A stretch of DNA of 6,570 nt from Planctomycetota bacterium (lineage in GTDB: Bacteria; Planctomycetota; MHYJ01; JACPRB01): the NCBI GenBank assembly GCA_016200125.1, contig JACQFK010000085.1, positions 1 through 6,570 on the forward strand, read 5' to 3'. The position numbers and the translations under genes are program-made. Below, piece after piece: positions 6,073-6,570 of the stretch (positions within the stretch are counted from its first letter, which is position 1; each line of letters begins with the position of its first letter). Below the pieces are notes generated by a model. It saw only the letters and a program-made list of their open reading frames with translations. It was not told the DNA's origin and did no database searches.

Positions 6073-6091
6073 GGATTTGTGGGACACATCC
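6073..6091. promoter_or_regulatory. Operator-like inverted repeat in divergent intergenic region
   Basis: GGATTTGT-GGG-ACACATCC is an interrupted palindrome: seven of eight arm positions pair around a 3-bp centre. It sits in the 100-bp region between two divergent genes, 26 bp from the left start and 57 bp before the right start, where a dimeric regulator could control both. The palindrome is seen directly; the regulatory role is inferred. Confidence 0.35.
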
Positions 6092-6135
6092 TGCCCCATC
6101 CGCTATCTCCAGAGGTTGCATATACAGCCCGAAAG

Positions 6136-6141
6136 AAGGAG
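6136..6141 (+). promoter_or_regulatory. Ribosome binding site AAGGAG of the racemase-family gene
   Basis: AAGGAG lies six bases before the ATG at 6148 and nine before the second ATG at 6151, so either could be used. The rest of this intergenic region (6048-6147) shows no convincing promoter; TATACA at 6121-6126 is a possible -10 but lacks a -35 partner. Confidence 0.6.
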
Positions 6142-6147
6142 CTCCCG

Positions 6148-6570
6148 ATGATGGACCGCCGGCAGATGCTCGCTTCGATGGGATCCGCGGCCGCCGGGCT
6201 TGCGTTCCTCAACGAAGCCGTGGGGCAGGACCAGAACCCCGCCGCCCAGGTCGAGGACCGCGGCTCGTCGATCAAGATCACGGCCCTTCGGGCCATGACC
6301 GTCGGCGCCAAGGCCTATCTCCGCATCGAGACGAGCGCCAAGGTCGTCGGCTGGGGCGAGGTCACCGGGCTCGATCCCAGCGTGGCCTGCGCGCTTGCGA
6401 ATTCGCTCTACGAACTGCTCGACGGCGAGAACCCCACGCGCGTCGAGCACCTCTGGCAGAAGCTCTACCGCTCCCACCGCGACATGCGCGGCGGTTCGTT
6501 CATGACCCACGTCATCTCGGCCATCGACATGGCCCTCTGGGACATCACGGGCAAGCTCTACGGCGTCCCG
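6148..6570 (+). CDS. Mandelate racemase/muconate lactonizing enzyme family protein with Tat-like leader (5' part)
   Basis: The first 141 codons are visible and the frame is still open at the right edge. The N-terminus, MMDRRQMLASMGSAAAGLAF, has a twin-Arg followed by a mild hydrophobic stretch, like the Tat leaders common on planctomycete enzymes, so folded export is likely. The enolase-superfamily capping domain follows: strand SIKITALRAM (41-50), GWGEVTG (68-74), a helix through NSLYELLDGENP, and the family signature SAIDMALWDITGKLYGVP (124-141), which closely matches the MR/MLE signature pattern. Members include galactonate, gluconate and other sugar-acid dehydratases and racemases; the catalytic barrel with its Lys/Asp/Glu/His residues lies beyond the window, so the reaction cannot be assigned. 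It diverges from the hypothetical gene at its left and has a good AAGGAG site. Confidence 0.85.
   Translation, partial: MMDRRQMLASMGSAAAGLAFLNEAVGQDQNPAAQVEDRGSSIKITALRAMTVGAKAYLRIETSAKVVGWGEVTGLDPSVACALANSLYELLDGENPTRVEHLWQKLYRSHRDMRGGSFMTHVISAIDMALWDITGKLYGVP

Noticed and set aside
6103..6510. Minus-strand frames opposite the racemase-family gene (also 6063-6311)
   Set aside because: They oppose a gene with a Shine-Dalgarno, a Tat-like leader and the MR/MLE signature, and show no motifs of their own.
1..6570. Defence system, CRISPR array, transposon or prophage
   Set aside because: No regularly spaced repeats, transposase, integrase, nuclease or phage structural gene motifs were found on either strand.

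Overview
The window is a GC-rich bacterial chromosomal segment with G/C-dominated third codon positions. It holds eight protein genes, two of them cut by the window edges. No rRNA, tRNA, CRISPR array, insertion sequence or phage gene was seen. Three traits resemble soil or aquatic Planctomycetota, with Acidobacteriota as a fallback: secreted repeat proteins (TPR, Asp-box propeller, HEAT), a PDZ-less trypsin-like protease fused to TPRs, and a Tat-type leader on an enolase-superfamily enzyme. This is inference from gene style; no marker gene is present.

Layout, left to right. (1) The 3' end of an outer-membrane beta-barrel gene of the MetA-pathway transporter type (1-569, +). (2) Twelve bases later, a 43-codon lipoprotein gene with a CPIC motif (582-713, +). 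Its end overlaps by 17 bp the end of a convergent gene. (3) That convergent gene is a zinc-type alcohol dehydrogenase (697-1467, -) that lacks about 115 internal residues, including most zinc ligands. (4) An 87-bp divergent promoter region. (5) A tightly coupled three-gene operon (1555-5683, +): an exported trypsin-like protease with C-terminal TPRs, an exported Asp-box beta-propeller, and an exported HEAT-repeat protein with a possible STN-like C-terminal domain. The genes are joined by two ATGA overlaps. (6) A convergent 120-aa protein of unknown function (5685-6047, -), one base from the end of the HEAT gene. (7) A 100-bp divergent intergenic region with an operator-like inverted repeat. 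(8) The 5' end of a mandelate racemase/muconate lactonizing enzyme family gene with a Tat-like leader (6148 to the right edge, +).

The operon is the most coherent unit. All three products carry export signals and are built from protein-interaction repeats, and the start/stop overlaps imply near-stoichiometric translation. A cell-envelope protease with two scaffold or sensor partners is a reasonable hypothesis, but nothing in the sequence identifies a substrate. The most anomalous gene is the alcohol dehydrogenase. Its deletion is in frame and its remaining halves look intact, so it is a real degenerate or repurposed protein, a recent deletion, or an assembly error.
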